A stretch of DNA of 64,000 nt, taken from NCBI RefSeq assembly GCF_014205115.1, contig NZ_JACHMW010000001.1:2046001-2110000 (forward strand). Reading direction: 5' to 3'. Below, one piece after another: positions 31,410-40,049 of this stretch. The position numbers were made by a program, and so were the translations under genes. This stretch comes from Micrococcus endophyticus (GTDB taxonomy: Bacteria > Actinomycetota > Actinomycetes > Actinomycetales > Micrococcaceae). The first letter of the stretch is position 1. Each line of letters begins with the position of its first letter. Below the pieces are notes generated by a model. The model was not told where the DNA came from and ran no database searches. It was given only the letters and a program-made list of their open reading frames with translations.

Positions 31410-32571
31410 GGACGCGGGCCGTCCAGCGCTCGGGACGGTGCAGCTCGTCCTCGGTGGGCAGCAGCTCGGGGGCGTCCCACACCACGTTGAACCCGTCCAT
31501 GCCCAGCTCGGCCACGGCCGCGGACACGAACCTCTGCCCGTCCCGGTACTGGGCCATCTTGGCGTCCATGCCGAGCAGGCGGCGGAGCATGCGGTCCAGC
31601 GGGGAGCGGCGGTCCGCGCGGTCCTCGAAGCGGCGGCGGATGGTCTTCACGGAGGAGACGACGTCGGCGTCCACCCCGTCCATCACCACGTTCGCGTGCC
31701 CCTCGAGCAGGGACATCACCGCGGTGACGTGGGACAGCCGCGCCCGGTCCTCCTCGTCCTGGAGCGCGCCCAGCAGGCCTGCACCGCGGGCGGGCACGAC
31801 GTCGCCGCCCGCCTGCGCCGGACCGGGCCGGCCGTCGTCGGGCCCGGAGGCCGGCCCCGTGGACGCGGCCCCCGCCCCGGACCCGCGGCCCAGGGGGTTG
31901 GCGGCGGCGAGGGCGGAGCGCAGGCGCTCGGGGAGGGACTCGGCCTTGTCGAAGAGGCCTGAGGCGAGGGCGGTGATCTGCTCCTGCAGGTGGCCGCGCA
32001 GCCAGGGGGCGGCGGCGAACTGTACGCGGTGCGTCTGCTCGTGCAGGCACACCCACAGGCGGAAGTCCTCCGGGTCCACGTTGATCTCGGTGCGCACCTG
32101 CGCCACGGAGGGGGCGTTGAGCAGCAGGCGGCCGCCGGAGGGGCCGGCGAACGGGTCGTACTGGCCGAGCACCTTCCCGGAGAGCCAGGCGAGGATGCCG
32201 CCCATCTCCAGGGCGGTGGCGTGCCGGGCCACGGGCGTGAGGGCGGCCTGGTACTCCTGGGGCCGGGTGGCCTGCAGGTGCGCGAACGTGGGCTCGAGCA
32301 TCGTGGCGAACGACTGCGTGGCCGAGGCAGACCACGTGGGCCGGTCCACCACGAGCACCTGGGAGTCCCGCAGGTCCTCGGCGGCGGCCAGGCCGGTGAG
32401 GCGGTGCACGTGCGGCACGGAGGCCTCGGCGGCGGCGCGCAGCCCGGCGGCCTCGCGGGCGGCCTCGCGCGCGGTGAAGCGGGGGCCGGCGGGAGCGAGG
32501 GCGGCGGCGGTGCGCGCGGCGAAGGCCCAGTCCACGGGCTGCGGGACGCGGTCGGCGGGGGCGGTGTCCAT
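31396..32571 (-). CDS. Zinc-dependent metalloprotease, DUF2342 (F420-associated zincin) family
   Basis: A 391-residue zincin-like protein. The metal site is LWVCLHEQTHRVQFAAAPWL near residues 180-200 (HExxH as HEQTH). Upstream DPFAG and LLLNAPSVAQV, and downstream LEGHANVVMDGVDADVV, are family landmarks. Though often labelled 'coenzyme F420 biosynthesis associated', its substrate is unknown. It lies between dacB and tilS exactly as Rv3626c does. Confidence 0.92.
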   Translation of the reverse strand: MDTAPADRVPQPVDWAFAARTAAALAPAGPRFTAREAAREAAGLRAAAEASVPHVHRLTGLAAAEDLRDSQVLVVDRPTWSASATQSFATMLEPTFAHLQATRPQEYQAALTPVARHATALEMGGILAWLSGKVLGQYDPFAGPSGGRLLLNAPSVAQVRTEINVDPEDFRLWVCLHEQTHRVQFAAAPWLRGHLQEQITALASGLFDKAESLPERLRSALAAANPLGRGSGAGAASTGPASGPDDGRPGPAQAGGDVVPARGAGLLGALQDEEDRARLSHVTAVMSLLEGHANVVMDGVDADVVSSVKTIRRRFEDRADRRSPLDRMLRRLLGMDAKMAQYRDGQRFVSAAVAELGMDGFNVVWDAPELLPTEDELHRPERWTARVRAQA

Positions 32572-32683
32572 GGGGCCATGAGACCACAGGGGGCGGACGC
32601 GCTCACGGCCTGCGGGGCGCGTTCGCCCTGCGCTCAGCGGCGCGGGGCCCCGCGCGGCGGGCGGCGGACCCGCGCGGCGGCGC

Positions 32684-34057
32684 TCAGAGCCCGGCCATCG
32701 CGGTGACGGCGGCGTCCACGGCCTCCCGGGCCTCGTCGAGCTTCCAGTCGAGGTCCGAGGCCACGATGCTGAACGCCAGCACCCGCCCGTCCTGCGTGGT
32801 CACGGTGCCGGTGAGGGACACGGTGTGGTCCAGCGTGCCGGTCTTCGCGGCGACGGCGCCCTCGGCCGCGGTGCCCCGGAACCGCTCGTCGAGGGTGGAG
32901 TCCTCCCCCGGCCGCGGCAGCCCGTCCAGCACGGGGGCCAGCCACGGCACGCGGGACGCGGCGGACACCACGGCGGCCAGCTGGGCGGGGCTCACGAGGG
33001 ACCCCTCCGCCAGCCCGGAGGCGTCCAGGACCGCCATCCCCGCCGTGTCGGCCCCGAGGTCCGCGGCGACGTCCTCGAGCAGGTCCGCGGCCCCCTCGTG
33101 CGTGGCGGGACGGCCGACCGCGTAGGCGGACAGGCGCCCGAGCGCCTCGGCCACCTGGTTCTCCGAGTGGGCCAGCATGTACGCGGCCACCTCCGCCACC
33201 GGCGCGGACTCCACCTGGGCCGTCGGCTCGGCGGCGACGACGTCGTCCCGCACCGCCGTCGTGGCCGGGATGGTGTCCCGCAGCCCCAGGTCCAGGTCCG
33301 CCCCCGTGCGCTCGATCTCCTCGTCCAGCAGGCGCTGGAACACGAGCGCGGTGTGCCCGGCGGGGTCCTCGATGCGCTCCTCGTCCACGCCCGGCGCCTC
33401 GCGCCCGCCCCACGTGGCCAGCGGCTGCACGGCCGAGACGTGCCCGTCCTCGAGCAGGTCCGGCGTCCACGCCGGGTTCACGGCGGCGCCGTCGAACAGG
33501 CGCAGGTCTACGGACACCACGACGTCGCCGCTCACCCCCGCCTCGGCGAGGCCGGCGACGGTCCGCTCGGCCAGGGTCCTCAGCCCCGCCCGGCCGGCCA
33601 CCGCGTCCGGGTCCGAGGCGCCGTCGCCCAGGAGCACGTCCCCGCCGCCCACGAGCACGAGCTCCGTGGCGCCGTCGTCGGCCGCGGGCGCCGCGACCAC
33701 GCGCGTGCGCAGGGTCCGCTCCGGGCCGAGCGTGCGCAGCGCGGCCGCCGCCGTGAGCACCTTGAGCGAGGACGCCGGGGCCGCGAGGGAGTCCGCGTCG
33801 CGCGCGTGGAGCACCTCGCCGGTGGCCGCGTCCCGCACCTGCGCGGCGACGCGGCCGGGCGAGGCGTCCAGGGCGGCGTCCACGGCGGAGGCGAGGGCCC
33901 GCGCGTCGGGGGACGGGGCCGCCATGGCCTCCGCCGTCACCGGGTTGCCGGGGGCGAGCGCGGCCGGGCCGGCCAGGGGCGTGAGCACCGGGGCCGCCGA
34001 GAGCAGCGCCGCCGCGAGCGCGGCGAGCAGGGAGGCGAACGGCGAGCCGGGGGTCAC
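32684..34057 (-). CDS. dacB: D-alanyl-D-alanine carboxypeptidase/endopeptidase (PBP4, S13)
   Basis: A 457-residue secreted penicillin-binding protein trimming peptidoglycan peptides. N-terminal signal/anchor about residues 8-35 (SLLAALAAALLSAAPVLTPLAG). Active-site motifs in order: SSLKVLTAAAAL (SxxK), HSENQVAEAL (SxN) and AKTGTLDHT (KTG). All three are intact. The GTG overlaps the XRE-regulator stop by 4 bp, an unusual coupling of a regulator to a cell-wall enzyme. Confidence 0.93.
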   Translation of the reverse strand: MTPGSPFASLLAALAAALLSAAPVLTPLAGPAALAPGNPVTAEAMAAPSPDARALASAVDAALDASPGRVAAQVRDAATGEVLHARDADSLAAPASSLKVLTAAAALRTLGPERTLRTRVVAAPAADDGATELVLVGGGDVLLGDGASDPDAVAGRAGLRTLAERTVAGLAEAGVSGDVVVSVDLRLFDGAAVNPAWTPDLLEDGHVSAVQPLATWGGREAPGVDEERIEDPAGHTALVFQRLLDEEIERTGADLDLGLRDTIPATTAVRDDVVAAEPTAQVESAPVAEVAAYMLAHSENQVAEALGRLSAYAVGRPATHEGAADLLEDVAADLGADTAGMAVLDASGLAEGSLVSPAQLAAVVSAASRVPWLAPVLDGLPRPGEDSTLDERFRGTAAEGAVAAKTGTLDHTVSLTGTVTTQDGRVLAFSIVASDLDWKLDEAREAVDAAVTAMAGL

Positions 34058-34506
34058 CCGCGGGCCCCCGCCTCCGCCGCGGCCGCGAGGACGTCGGCCA
34101 GTCGGGCCTCCCCGGCGGCGCGGGCCGCCGACTCCGCCGCCCGCAGCCCCGCGGGCCCGGCCAGGCGCGCGAGCCGGGCGGGCAGGTCGGCCTCCGGGGA
34201 GGCGGCGAACGACTGCGAGGTCAGCACGGGCTCGGAGTCGCGCACCTCGGCGAGGACGGCGGCCGGGTCCGGCTCCCCCGCGCGTTCCTCGAGCATCACG
34301 AGACGGGCGTAGACGGCCGGGCTGCCGATCTTGATGCGTTGCCCGCTCGCGAGCTGGGACAGCATGGGGGCGGACAGGCCCAGGGTCTGGGCCAGGGCGC
34401 GCTGGCTCAGGCCGTAGGCCTCGCGCACGCCCGTGAACCGCTCGGCCAGGGGGGCGCCGTACAGCGTCCTCTGCTGCTCCAGATGCTCGTCACTCACGGG
34501 GGACAT
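34054..34506 (-). CDS. XRE-like helix-turn-helix regulator
   Basis: A 150-residue DNA-binding protein. Residues 20-55 form the helix-turn-helix: FTGVREAYGLSQRALAQTLGLSAPMLSQLASGQRIKIGSP. The C-terminal half is Ala/Arg/Leu-rich and helical, probably for dimerisation. ATG at 34506 is used; GTG at its fourth codon is equally possible, having GAGG at better spacing. It overlaps dacB and faces a degraded vWA gene across a 100-bp region with palindromes, so autoregulation is likely. Target genes unknown. Confidence 0.85.
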   Translation of the reverse strand: MSPVSDEHLEQQRTLYGAPLAERFTGVREAYGLSQRALAQTLGLSAPMLSQLASGQRIKIGSPAVYARLVMLEERAGEPDPAAVLAEVRDSEPVLTSQSFAASPEADLPARLARLAGPAGLRAAESAARAAGEARLADVLAAAAEAGARG

Positions 34507-34512
34507 CCTCGC

Positions 34513-34558
34513 ATGTGTTTGCAAACGCGAACACATCGGGTAGCTTTGCGATTGCAAA
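34513..34558. promoter_or_regulatory. Palindromic operator candidates between the XRE regulator and vWA gene
   Basis: Three overlapping or adjacent symmetries in AT-richer DNA: ATGTGTT-N10-AACACAT (34513-34536), the perfect 10-bp palindrome GTTTGCAAAC inside it (34517-34526), and TTTGC-GATT-GCAAA (34545-34558). The shared GCAAAC core in two sites suggests one protein binds both. The XRE regulator is the obvious candidate. Confidence 0.6.
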
Positions 34559-34606
34559 CGCACGAGGTCCGGCCCACTCGGACCCCGCCCCAGCGGGAGA
34601 GAGACA

Positions 34607-35520
34607 ATGACGCACCCTCGCACCGCCCCCGCCCCGCTCGCCGCCGTGGCCGGATCACTCGGCCTCTGCCTGTCCGCCGCCGTCCTCGCCGGGGCGCCGG
34701 CGCTGGCCGCCCCGACGTCGACGCCGGCGGCCGACCAGGCCCGCCAGCAGCCCGTCGTCGTCATGGACCACTCCGGCTCCATGCTCAACGCCGACGCGGA
34801 CGCCTCCGGCACCACCCGCGTGGACGCCGCCAAGGCCGCCACGAAGGACCTCATCCAGGCCGCCCCAGAGGGCGCCGAGCTCGGCCTCGTGACCTTCGGC
34901 CACCGCCGCGCCGAGGACTGCACGGACATCGAGACCATCCAGCCGGTCGGACCGGTGGACAAGGCCGCGCTCACCGCGCAGGTCGACGCCCTCGGCGCCC
35001 GGGGCGAGACCCCCATCAGCGCGGCCCTCCAGCAGGCCGCCGACGCCCTCGAGGAGAAGGAGAAGGGCACCATCGTGCTCGTCTCCGACGGCCAGCCCTC
35101 CTGCGACACCCCGCCCGCCTGCGAGGACGCCGCCCAGCTCACGGAGCACCTCACCACCCGGACCACGCGCGCCCTCCATGGCTACGAGGCGGCCGGAACC
35201 CCGATCACGGGCGGGTCGAGCCTCGCGGAGGCGCCCCTCCTGCTCCCCGGCCCCGCCACGGACACGCTCGCCTCGCACGCCCGCCCTGAGCAGATCGGCC
35301 ACCGCCTGGGCACCGACGACTTCGCCGACGGGGACGTGACCGGGCTGCCGCAGGAGGCCGGACCCGGATTCCTCACGACGGCGGCCCAGTTCCGCGAGCG
35401 GTTCCCCGACGAGGCCGCCGCGGCGCCTCCCCCTGGGCCTGGGCCCTGGACGCCCTCGGCCTGCTCGCCGTGGCCGGCGGCGCCGTCCTGACCCGTCGCA
35501 CGGGCGCCGAGCGGGGCTGA
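34607..35520 (+). pseudogene. Degraded secreted von Willebrand factor A-domain protein
   Basis: The frame opens with a signal peptide (LAAVAGSLGLCLSAAVLAGAPALAAP) and a vWA domain with the metal-site motif MDHSGSM, the later Thr in RGETPI and Asp in VLVSDGQPSCDTPPAC. The domain is then cut short: TTRTTRALHGYEAAGTPITGG joins directly, so an internal deletion is likely. The frame stops at 35491, but a C-terminal membrane anchor (PWAWALDALGLLAVAGGAVLTRR, ending at TGA 35518-35520) is readable in another frame, indicating a frameshift near 35411-35425. Intact relatives are surface-anchored; this copy is probably non-functional. Confidence 0.7.
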
Positions 35521-35655
35521 CCCGGGCCGCGCGTCGTCGTCGTCCACGCGGCGGCAACGCGGCGGCGCGCCGGTAGGCTGGGACCCAGTCCCGCCGTGCC
35601 GCGCACCGCCGCGGTCCGGCGCCCTGCCCAAGAGCAGTCCCACCGAAGGAGAGTC

Positions 35656-36243
35656 ATGCCGCACGACGTCACCATCGAGATCCCCGCGGGCTCCCGCGTG
35701 AAGTACGAGTTCGACCACGAGACCGGCCGCCTGCGCCTGGATCGCGTGCTCTTCACCTCGATGCAGTACCCCACCCACTACGGCTACTTCGAGAACACCC
35801 TCGGCGAGGACGGCGACCCGCTGGACGCCATGGTCCTCCTGCCGGGCTTCGACCTGGTGCCGGGCTGCGTCGTGGAGGCCCGCCCCGTGGGCGTCTTCAA
35901 CATGACCGACGACGGCGGCGGCGACGCCAAGCTGCTCTGCGTCCCGGCCGACAAGCGGTTCGACCACATCACCGAGCTGGAGCACATCGAGGAGTCGCTC
36001 AAGCAGGAGATCGAGCACTTCTTCACCCGCTACAAGGACCTCGAGCCCGGCAAGTGGGTCAAGGCCGAGGGCTGGCAGGGCCGCGCCGACGCCGAGGCCG
36101 AGCTGGAGGCGTCCATCGCCCGCTTCGATGCCGCCGGCGAGCACTCCCCTGCCGACGAGCCCCAGGGCCGCGACGTCGAGACCGAGGACCCCAGCCCCGC
36201 CACCGAGGAGGGCGAGGAGAAGGACGTGCCGCAGGGCCGCTGA
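35656..36243 (+). CDS. ppa: Inorganic pyrophosphatase
   Basis: A 195-residue family I soluble enzyme hydrolysing PPi to drive biosynthesis. Seen: [47 protein letters not shown] (in parts; metal ligands in EDGDPLDAM), and DKRFDHI. The last roughly 35 residues are an extra Glu/Asp/Pro-rich tail beyond the usual ~160-residue core. GAAGGAGAG precedes the ATG, and a TAGGCT box about 80 nt upstream could be its -10. ppa divergent from dacB is conserved in actinobacteria. Confidence 0.96.
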   Translation: MPHDVTIEIPAGSRVKYEFDHETGRLRLDRVLFTSMQYPTHYGYFENTLGEDGDPLDAMVLLPGFDLVPGCVVEARPVGVFNMTDDGGGDAKLLCVPADKRFDHITELEHIEESLKQEIEHFFTRYKDLEPGKWVKAEGWQGRADAEAELEASIARFDAAGEHSPADEPQGRDVETEDPSPATEEGEEKDVPQGR

Positions 36244-36315
36244 CGCCCGGCGCCTCGGGGCCGCCCCGAGCCGGCGGTGCCGTGCTCGCTGCGCCGAGCC
36301 GCCGCCCGCTCACCG

Positions 36316-36374
36316 GAGCTGTCCTGCAGATGGCCGGTATGACGCCGATCCACGGCGCCATACCGGCCATCTGC
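36316..36374. repeat. Family B palindromic element, solitary copy (B1)
   Basis: Begins GAGCTGTCCTGCAGATGGCC and contains 22-bp inverted arms (36326-36347, 36353-36374) with one mismatch and a 5-nt ATCCA loop. It shares the GCTGTCCTGCA-N3-GGCCG-TATGA arm with the two copies at 57 and 58.7 kb. It lies between ppa and the SatD-like gene. No T-run follows. Confidence 0.8.
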
Positions 36375-36422
36375 GTTCCCGCTCGACGTCGGGGCCACTG
36401 AGCCCTGGCAGAATCGGGCACC

Positions 36423-37055
36423 ATGCTCGTGCTCACCATCAACCAGCGGGACACCCTCGACGCCGGGGACCGCGTGGACGCGTTCCTGCGCTCCCTCGGC
36501 GACGCCCCGGGGCTGGCGGGCGCCGTCGCGCTGCCGTTCCAGCGCGCCGTGGGCGACGAGCTGATCGGCGCCGTGACGGACCCGGCCGCCGCGGTGGAGG
36601 TGGCGCTGCGGGCGCTGCGCGAGCGCCGGTGGAACGTGGGGATCGGCGTGGGCGCGCTGCGCGGGGCGGACGGGACGGACGGGGCGCCGTCGTCGGGATC
36701 GCTCGACGACGCGGCCGGCCCCGCCCTCGCCCACGCGCGGCGGGCCGTGGAGGCGGCGGCCGTGTCCACCGCCCGGATCCCGCTGGCCGTGCGCGGCGCC
36801 GACGCGCAGGCCGCGGCGGAGGCCGAGGCCGTGCTGCGGCTCGTGGGGCAGCTGGTGTGGAGCCGCACGGACGCCGAGTGGGCGGTGCTCGACCTGCTCG
36901 TGCCCGGCGTGCGGGGCCAGCAGAAGCCGGCCGCGGACGCCCTCGGCATCACGGCGCAGGCCGTCTCGCAGGCCGTGCAGCGGGCCTACTGGAACGAGGA
37001 GCACGCCTGCCGGCCGGCCGCGGCCCGGCTCCTCGCCCTCGCCGAGGAGGGCTGA
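36423..37055 (+). CDS. SatD-like protein with C-terminal helix-turn-helix
   Basis: A 210-residue protein. The N-terminal half (MLVLTINQRDTLDAGDRVDAFLRSL, PFQRAVGDELIGAVTDPAAAVEVALRAL) matches SatD-family proteins; the C-terminal part (WAVLDLLVPGVRGQQKPAADALGITAQAVSQAVQRAYW) is a helix-turn-helix with clear turn and recognition helix. Probably a DNA-binding regulator. SatD genes often neighbour a membrane protein; a convergent membrane-protein gene follows here. Confidence 0.75.
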   Translation: MLVLTINQRDTLDAGDRVDAFLRSLGDAPGLAGAVALPFQRAVGDELIGAVTDPAAAVEVALRALRERRWNVGIGVGALRGADGTDGAPSSGSLDDAAGPALAHARRAVEAAAVSTARIPLAVRGADAQAAAEAEAVLRLVGQLVWSRTDAEWAVLDLLVPGVRGQQKPAADALGITAQAVSQAVQRAYWNEEHACRPAAARLLALAEEG

Positions 37056-37092
37056 GCGGGCGGGGCCAAAACCCGCGCGAGGGCCGGGCGGG

Positions 37093-37608
37093 TCAGCGCG
37101 GGTCGGGCAGCGTCGCGTGCCCGGCCACGAGCTTGGTGAACCACACCGGCCCGAGCCAGCGCTGGCGCGGACCCGCCAGGGCGACGTCGGCGGCCGTCAG
37201 CCCGGCGGCGAGCACGAGGCCCGCCGGGCGCCGATGCGCCGCCGGCACGGCGCACTGCAGCAGCGCGGTGGACGCCACGACGCCCGCCCAGCGCCCCGCG
37301 GCGGCACTCCACGTGCCCTCCCCCACGATCGGCAGAGCGAAGCACTGCACGTGCGCCGCGGCCAGCGCCATGCGCCGCGAGAGCGACGTCCGCGCGTAGT
37401 GCTCCCGCGTCGGCCGCAGCTGGAACGCGACCATCCCGCCCACCAGGTCCACCGCCGTCACCCCGACGAAGGCGCCCACGCCCGGCCCGCACCGAGCGGC
37501 GGTCTCCGTGCCCGCGACCAACCCGGCCGCCGTCGCGGCACCGACCACGCCCGCCGAGCGAGCCACGCCCAGCGGTCCCACGAGGCCGGACCAGGCCCGC
37601 CTCAGCAT
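37093..37608 (-). CDS. Hypothetical membrane protein
   Basis: A 171-residue protein with four or five hydrophobic segments (about 15-32, 42-60, 78-95, 103-122, 128-145) and no recognisable motif. Its ATG overlaps the stop of the HAD gene by one base (TGATG), so the two are translationally coupled. Not recognised; function unknown. Confidence 0.65.
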   Translation of the reverse strand: MLRRAWSGLVGPLGVARSAGVVGAATAAGLVAGTETAARCGPGVGAFVGVTAVDLVGGMVAFQLRPTREHYARTSLSRRMALAAAHVQCFALPIVGEGTWSAAAGRWAGVVASTALLQCAVPAAHRRPAGLVLAAGLTAADVALAGPRQRWLGPVWFTKLVAGHATLPDPR

Positions 37609-38450
37609 CAGGCCGCCGCCGGCTCCTGGACGCGCACGTCCGCCGGGCGGTCCGCCTCCGGGACGAGCGACCAGAGGACGTCCGCGAGGCCGTGGTCGTC
37701 CACCGACGCCGTCACCTCGTCCGCGGCCTCCTTCACCTCGCGCACGGCCTGGCCCATGGCCACGCCGCGGCCGGCCCAGGCGAGCATCTCGAGGTCGTTG
37801 CGACCGTCGCCCACGGCCACCGTGTGCTCCGGGGCCACGTGCAGCACGGTGCGCAGCGCCTCGAGCCCGGACGCCTTGGTGACTCCCGCGGCGGCCACGT
37901 CCAGCCAGGCCGTCCAGCCCACGGAGTAGGTCACGCCGGACAGGCCGATGCCCTCCACCGCGCGTCCGAACTCCTCGGCGGAGGAGTCCGTGGAGAACAC
38001 GACGAGGCGCACCGCCGTCGTGTTCTTGAGCTCCTCGAAGGTGGTGCCCTCGGCGGCCACGCCGAAGCTCATGTCCTGGAACCGCTCGGTGGACAGGAAC
38101 GAGCCGTCCGGCACCTCCACCGCGTACTTCGCCCCGGGCAGGCGGCTGCGCAGCTGGGAGAGCACGGAGCGCGGGTCGAAGGTGCGGCAGTCCGTCACCT
38201 CGTAGCCGTCCTCGAGGGCGGGGTCCAGGCGCAGGGTGACGCCGCCGTTCGAGCAGACCATGTACCCGGCCTCGATGCCGAGGGACTGGGCGACGGGCAG
38301 CGTGGCCCCGCGCGAGCGGCCGGTGGCGATCACCACGTGGTGGCCCGCGGCGACGACGGCCTTCACGGCCTCGCGCACCGGCTCGTGCAGGTGGCCGTCA
38401 TGGTCCACGATCGTTCCGTCCACGTCGAGGCACACGAGCTTCTTCTCCAT
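37608..38450 (-). CDS. Cof-type HAD-superfamily hydrolase
   Basis: A 280-residue cytosolic phosphatase of HAD subfamily IIB. Seen: motif I VCLDVDGTIVDHDG, motif II VIATGRSRGATLP, motif III lysine in VTKASGLEAL and motif IV VAVGDGRNDLEML. The cap domain lies between residues 85 and 190. Typical substrates are sugar phosphates or flavin phosphates; the exact one is open. It is immediately downstream of serS, as in many actinobacteria. Confidence 0.93.
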   Translation of the reverse strand: MEKKLVCLDVDGTIVDHDGHLHEPVREAVKAVVAAGHHVVIATGRSRGATLPVAQSLGIEAGYMVCSNGGVTLRLDPALEDGYEVTDCRTFDPRSVLSQLRSRLPGAKYAVEVPDGSFLSTERFQDMSFGVAAEGTTFEELKNTTAVRLVVFSTDSSAEEFGRAVEGIGLSGVTYSVGWTAWLDVAAAGVTKASGLEALRTVLHVAPEHTVAVGDGRNDLEMLAWAGRGVAMGQAVREVKEAADEVTASVDDHGLADVLWSLVPEADRPADVRVQEPAAA

Positions 38451-38565
38451 GGGTCCAGTAGACCAGAGTCCCCGGACACGACGGCGACGCGCGGGTGAAC
38501 GGGCGGGGCGCAGCGGGGCCGGCCTCGACGGCGACGCCGACGGCTCCGGCCTCGGGCGGGTCCGC

Positions 38566-39861
38566 TCAGACCAGCTCGAACCGCTCCATGCCGCCGAGGT
38601 ACGGGCGCAGCGCGGCCGGCACGGTCACGGAGCCGTCCGCGTTCTGGTGGTTCTCCAGGATCGCCACGATCCACCGGGTGGTGGCCAGCGTGCCGTTGAG
38701 GGTGGCCACCATGCGGGTGCCGCCGCGCCGGGCCCCGCCGTCGCCGTCCTCCTGCCGCACCCGCTCACGGATGTTCAGGCGGCGCGCCTGGAAGGTGGTG
38801 CAGTTCGAGGTGGAGGTCAGCTCGCGGTAGGTGCCCTGCGTGGGGACCCACGCCTCGCAGTCGAACTTGCGGGCGGCGGAGAGGCCGAGGTCACCGGCGG
38901 CAATGTCGATCACGCGGTACGGCACCTCGATCGCCGCGAGCATCCGCTCCTCCCACTCCAGCAGGCGCGCGTGCTCGGCCTCGGCGTCCTCCTGGGTCGC
39001 GTAGACGAACATCTCGAGCTTGTTGAACTGGTGCACGCGGATGATGCCGCGGGTGTCCTTGCCCGCGGAGCCGGCCTCGCGGCGGTAGCACGTGGACCAG
39101 CCGGCGTACCGGACCGGGGCGTCGACGTCGATGATCTCGTCCGCGTGGTAGCCGGCGAGGGCCACCTCGGAGGTGCCCACGAGGTAGAGGTCGTCGCGCT
39201 CGAGGCGGTAGATCTCGTCGTCGTGCTCCACGTCGAAGCCGGTGCCCTGCATGGTCTCGGGGCGCACCAGCGTGGGCGGGATGACGGGCACGAAGCCGTT
39301 CTCCAGCGCCAGGTCCATTCCCATCTGCATGAGGGCGAGCTCGAGGCGCGCGCCCACGCCCTTGAGGAAGCTGAACCGGGCGCCGGAGACCTTCGCGCCG
39401 CGCTCCATGTCGATCGCGCCGAGCAGCTCGCCCAGCTCCAGGTGGTCGCGGGGCTCGAAGCCCTCGGCCGCGAAGTCGCGCGGGGCGCCGACCTCCTTGA
39501 CCACCACGAAGTCGTCCTCGCCGCCGGACGGGATGCCGTCGACGATGAGGTTCGGGAAGCCGCGCTGCAGCTCGGCGACGCGCCCCTCGGCGGCGCCGGC
39601 GGCGGCCTCGGCCTCCTTCACGCGCGCGGCCAGGTCCTTCACCTCGGCCAGCAGCGCCTGCTTCTCCTCGCCCTGGGCCTTGGCGACCTTCTTGCCGAAC
39701 GCCTTCTGCTCGGCGCGCAGCTCCTCGAAGGCCGTGATCGACGCGCGGCGGGAGGCGTCCGCCTCGACCATGCGGTCCACCAGGGATGCGTCCTCCCCGC
39801 GGGCCTCCTGGGAGGCGCGGTACTTCTCGGGCTGCTCGATGAGGTCCTTGACGTCGATCAC
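38566..39861 (-). CDS. serS: Serine--tRNA ligase
   Basis: A 431-residue class II synthetase. The N-terminal 110 residues form the antiparallel tRNA-binding coiled coil ([33 protein letters not shown]...). Catalytic core: motif 2 [30 protein letters not shown], the serine-binding [10 protein letters not shown], and motif 3 with [18 protein letters not shown]. The GTG of [15 protein letters not shown] is chosen as family start; the 21-residue upstream extension is read from intergenic DNA. Confidence 0.97.
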   Translation of the reverse strand: MIDVKDLIEQPEKYRASQEARGEDASLVDRMVEADASRRASITAFEELRAEQKAFGKKVAKAQGEEKQALLAEVKDLAARVKEAEAAAGAAEGRVAELQRGFPNLIVDGIPSGGEDDFVVVKEVGAPRDFAAEGFEPRDHLELGELLGAIDMERGAKVSGARFSFLKGVGARLELALMQMGMDLALENGFVPVIPPTLVRPETMQGTGFDVEHDDEIYRLERDDLYLVGTSEVALAGYHADEIIDVDAPVRYAGWSTCYRREAGSAGKDTRGIIRVHQFNKLEMFVYATQEDAEAEHARLLEWEERMLAAIEVPYRVIDIAAGDLGLSAARKFDCEAWVPTQGTYRELTSTSNCTTFQARRLNIRERVRQEDGDGGARRGGTRMVATLNGTLATTRWIVAILENHQNADGSVTVPAALRPYLGGMERFELV

Positions 39862-39926
39862 GGGTTTCAGCCTAGCGGCCGGGCGGACACGAAAGGTGAG
39901 CTGGGCTCCGGAGACGGGCACCATCG

Positions 39927-40007
39927 CTTTCGGGCGGGAAACAGGAGCCCATCACTTTCGTGCGGGAAACGGGACCCCATCACTTTCGTGCGGGAAACGG
40001 GAGCCTC
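39927..40007. repeat. Family A tandem array, 3 copies at 28-bp period
   Basis: Plus-orientation copies at 39927-39949 (two changes), 39955-39977 and 39983-40007, with CATCAC linkers. They lie between the serS start and the stop of the PKD gene. Confidence 0.9.
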
Positions 40008-40049
40008 CCAGCAGAGCACGACGAGGACGGCACCGGCCGCCTGGCCCGA

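Noticed and set aside
32640-32655. 16-bp G/C palindrome after dacB as terminator
   Set aside because: It has no loop and consists of runs of G and C expected by chance at this GC content.
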